Below are positions 40,290 through 41,677 of a DNA stretch of 41,677 bases, piece by piece. The notes below the pieces were generated by a model, which did no database searches, was not told the DNA's origin, and saw nothing but the letters and a program-made list of their open reading frames with translations. The number at the start of each line of letters is the position of its first letter. Positions within the stretch are counted from its first letter, which is position 1. The translations under genes and the position numbers were made by a program. This stretch comes from Bernardetia sp. (lineage in GTDB: Bacteria; Bacteroidota; Bacteroidia; Cytophagales; Bernardetiaceae), in NCBI GenBank assembly GCA_020630575.1, contig JAHDBD010000035.1, positions 1-41,677 on the forward strand, in the 5' to 3' direction.

Positions 40290-40565
40290 TTACAAAGAAG
40301 CTGTAAATTCAGATTCAAAGAAATTTTCTAAATTATCTTGTGAATAGTAATTTGATACTAATTCAAAACAATATTCTAACTCTTCAAACCTTCTATCAAT
40401 TAGATCATCATTTGATCTTACTGTTGCAGTAATAAGATTTGTATTGATATATCTACAACTTTTATTTCCTTGAACGCCATAAGATTTAGCGTAATTGTTT
40501 TGAAAAGAATTTAACATCTGAAATGCTTTCTTTGCTGATAATTTTTTGACTGTTATTTTCGACAT
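40290..40565 (-). CDS. Hypothetical early protein (91 aa)
   Basis: Basic N-terminus (ITVKKLSAKKAFQML), acidic C-terminus with aromatic residues. No domain recognised. It is a single-gene unit: early-type promoter (40626-40656), leader TTCAATCAATCACAATCAAA, own terminator. A regulator is plausible from position but not shown. Confidence 0.75.
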   Translation of the reverse strand: MSKITVKKLSAKKAFQMLNSFQNNYAKSYGVQGNKSCRYINTNLITATVRSNDDLIDRRFEELEYCFELVSNYYSQDNLENFFESEFTASL

Positions 40566-40625
40566 AATAATTTTATTTTTGATTGTGATTGATTGAATAA
40601 TTAAACTAAGTTTCTAACTATAATT

Positions 40626-40656
40626 CAAAGGTAATAATTAATTCTGATTAATACAA
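40626..40656 (-). promoter_or_regulatory. Early-type promoter/operator, copy E
   Basis: TTG (40654-40656), 20-nt spacer, TACCTTTG (40626-40633), in the AAATTAATTTGTATTAAT context. Drives 40290-40565. Confidence 0.8.
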
Positions 40657-40675
40657 ATTAATTTAAAAAGTTTTT

Positions 40676-40705
40676 TAAAAAATCCTTACTAAAAAAGTAA
40701 GGATT
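40676..40705 (-). terminator. Terminator after the first early gene
   Basis: AATCCTTACT (40681-40690) with AGTAAGGATT (40696-40705), then a T run on minus. 11 nt after the stop at 40716. Confidence 0.75.
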
Positions 40706-40715
40706 TTTATTTTGG

Positions 40716-41033
40716 TTATTTGGTGTGATAATCTATAAATTCTTTTGCAGTATCAAATACTTTTCCATATTCTGATTTTGGTATTTCTGCAAATTGTTTT
40801 GTCATTATTGCCAAACGAATTGTAAAATTAGATTTTATATCCTGTTCTTTATCCAAAAGAATTAAAGAGCCTGCACAAATCTTTTCATTACCATCTAGTG
40901 TTTTATGACAGTGAAACGTTTTGTCATTTTTGATAGCATTTACTATCTCTCTTGTTTTCTCTTTGCCTAACCAGCCTTTCAAAGTGTCTTTCAAAAAAGG
41001 GCAGTTATTGCAGCATTTTTTTTTGTTTACCAT
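40716..41033 (-). CDS. Small cysteine protein, DUF6283-like (105 aa)
   Basis: Start at ATG 41033 (MVNKKKCCNNCPFLKD); the longer frame would run into the leader hairpin. The N-terminal CCNNCPF and a later FHCHKT...ICAG give a metal-binding pattern like that of DUF6283 phage proteins; function unknown. First gene transcribed from the right end, with its own promoter (41088-41118), structured leader and terminator. Confidence 0.75.
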   Translation of the reverse strand: MVNKKKCCNNCPFLKDTLKGWLGKEKTREIVNAIKNDKTFHCHKTLDGNEKICAGSLILLDKEQDIKSNFTIRLAIMTKQFAEIPKSEYGKVFDTAKEFIDYHTK

Positions 41034-41067
41034 AATAATAAAATAAAAATAAAAATTGATTGATGTT

Positions 41068-41083
41068 GTTGCTCCGTTGCAAC
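41068..41083 (-). other. Leader hairpin GTTGC-AACGGA-GCAAC
   Basis: A 5-bp stem at the predicted transcript start of the first early gene. A near-copy (GTTGCAACGGTGCAAC) follows promoter copy B at 16597-16612, 24 kb away and in opposite orientation. Could be a regulator site or an mRNA 5'-end stabiliser. Confidence 0.6.
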
Positions 41084-41087
41084 AATA

Positions 41088-41118
41088 CAAAAGTAGTAAT
41101 TAATTTACATTAATTCAA
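41088..41118 (-). promoter_or_regulatory. Early-type promoter/operator, copy F (first early gene)
   Basis: TTG (41116-41118), 20-nt spacer, TACTTTTG (41088-41095). A perfect 11-bp inverted repeat (41125-41135 with 41140-41150) lies just upstream. Drives 40716-41033. Confidence 0.8.
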
Positions 41119-41171
41119 ATGTATTTTTAAACTAACTTTTTAGTTTAAAATAAGAATAATTATATTTTAGA

Positions 41172-41224
41172 TGGTAACGTTTTTTGTAGGTGGTAACGCT
41201 TAGATGGTAACGCAGGTGGTAACG
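41172..41224. repeat. Four direct TGGTAACG repeats
   Basis: TGGTAACG at 41172-41179, 41191-41198, 41205-41212 and 41217-41224, each preceded by AG, GG or GA. The spacing is 19, 14 and 12 bp. Candidate operator or enhancer array. Confidence 0.75.
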
Positions 41225-41399
41225 CTTGTTTCTTATTTAAAAAGTGGCTTTATAAGGGTTTATAAGGCGTTTTTATAAAAATGCTTTATAAGTTTTTCAA
41301 GTCTCTCTCTCTTAATTCACACCAAAACTCTTTATTAAGCCTGTAAAATGCCTTATATTGAATCAAAAATAATTAAACAAATATTTCTATATAAATTAA

Positions 41400-41433
41400 A
41401 AAACGCCTTTTAAATAGCTTTAAAAGGCGTTTT
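41400..41433. terminator. Strong hairpin without an adjacent gene
   Basis: A perfect 15-bp stem (41400-41414 with 41419-41433) with a 4-nt loop TAGC. On minus six T follow. It may stop transcription entering from the host or end a small RNA from the control region. Confidence 0.7.
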
Positions 41434-41494
41434 AGTTGTTTTATTTTGTCTCAAATAAAACGCTATTTAGATTGTTTTCGTAATTCACACATTA

Positions 41495-41623
41495 TTTAAC
41501 CTTTTGTTTGACTTTTTTATTTTACTTATTAAAACTTATATATTGCCTTTATAAGGGTTTAAATTAACTTTTTAGCTGTTTTTTGCCTTTTTCTACTTTT
41601 AACCTTTCGTTCTACCCTTTATA
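41495..41623. repeat. Right-end transposase-binding boxes (putative)
   Basis: TTTAACCTTTT at 41495-41505 and TTTAACCTTTC at 41598-41608, inverted relative to the left-end boxes. 41598-41623 matches 55-80 at 23 of 26 positions. A degenerate TTAACTTTTT lies between them at about 41566-41575. Confidence 0.6.
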
Positions 41624-41677
41624 TTATGTACTAATAATAATTACTTTCCAAATCTTTGCCATTGTCGGTGTCTCACC

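Larger units (their letters stand above)
41119..41677. other. Non-coding right-end control and transposition region
   Basis: No gene can be supported in this stretch of about 560 bp. It holds an 11-bp inverted repeat beside the early promoter, four TGGTAACG repeats (41172-41224), TTTATAAG repeats (41249, 41259, 41285, 41548), an orphan terminator-like hairpin (41400-41433) and two transposase-type boxes (41495-41511, 41598-41623). This matches the layout of the Mu left end (ends, operator/enhancer, early promoter). Confidence 0.7.

Noticed and set aside
41172..41224. Possible CRISPR-like array from repeated TGGTAACG
   Set aside because: Repeats are only 8 bp and the intervals 4-11 bp; no spacers and no cas genes.

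Overview
The window looks like an essentially complete Mu-like transposable phage (prophage) of a Bacteroidota host. Four things point to the host group: very AT-rich DNA, A/T-rich leaders instead of Shine-Dalgarno sites, promoters of the Bacteroidota type (TTG about 20 nt upstream of TAnnTTTG), and the typical short overlapping genes. The phage diagnosis rests on a DDE transposase (37734-39923, MuA-like) next to an AAA+ ATPase (36725-37660, MuB-like). A probable Gam protein, a probable GemA/gp16 regulator and a full virion gene set follow. No contractile-sheath gene is recognised and the tape measure protein is 1133 residues long, so a siphovirus-like tail is likely (inference). No host chromosomal gene was recognised.

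Layout, in the direction of early transcription (right to left). The right end (41119-41677) is non-coding. It holds putative transposase boxes, four TGGTAACG repeats, a strong orphan hairpin and the first early promoter. Early genes run on the minus strand from 41033 to 31676: small regulators, transposase, target-selection ATPase, Gam-like protein, a tRNA-like gene, small proteins, a GemA-like protein, a DnaC/IstB-type helicase-loader ATPase, and a small protein carrying a copy of a tape-measure segment. A terminator at about 31612-31647 separates this from late block 1 (31572-18581, minus): tape measure, tail proteins, large adhesin-like protein, probable tail tube, portal and gpF-like minor head protein.

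A central block on the opposite strand (9382-18539, plus) holds the small and large terminase, a run of small accessory genes, a tail-fibre-like protein and a second accessory cluster. A tRNA-Met-like gene lies on the minus strand inside it, beside two terminators. Late block 2 (9108-159, minus) encodes a coiled-coil protein, scaffold, putative major capsid protein, further head/tail genes, a D12 adenine methylase, a lysis group (small membrane proteins and an amidase endolysin) and, at the extreme left end, a second D12 adenine methylase in the position that mom occupies in Mu.

Regulation is unusually legible. Six near-identical promoters, all TTG-N20-TAnnTTTG/A within a TTAATTTGCATTAAT-type partly palindromic context, drive the early genes and both plus-strand accessory clusters. 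Many leaders also carry a CAATCAATCAA motif shortly before the start codon. Late promoters sit directly downstream of, or inside, terminator hairpins. No recognisable lysogeny repressor is encoded.

The most notable items are the six-copy promoter/operator set, the 26-bp inverted repeats lying the same distance from both window edges, the TGGTAACG array, the tape-measure-segment paralogue, a tRNA-like gene with an abnormal anticodon loop, and two accessory genes bounded by short direct repeats.
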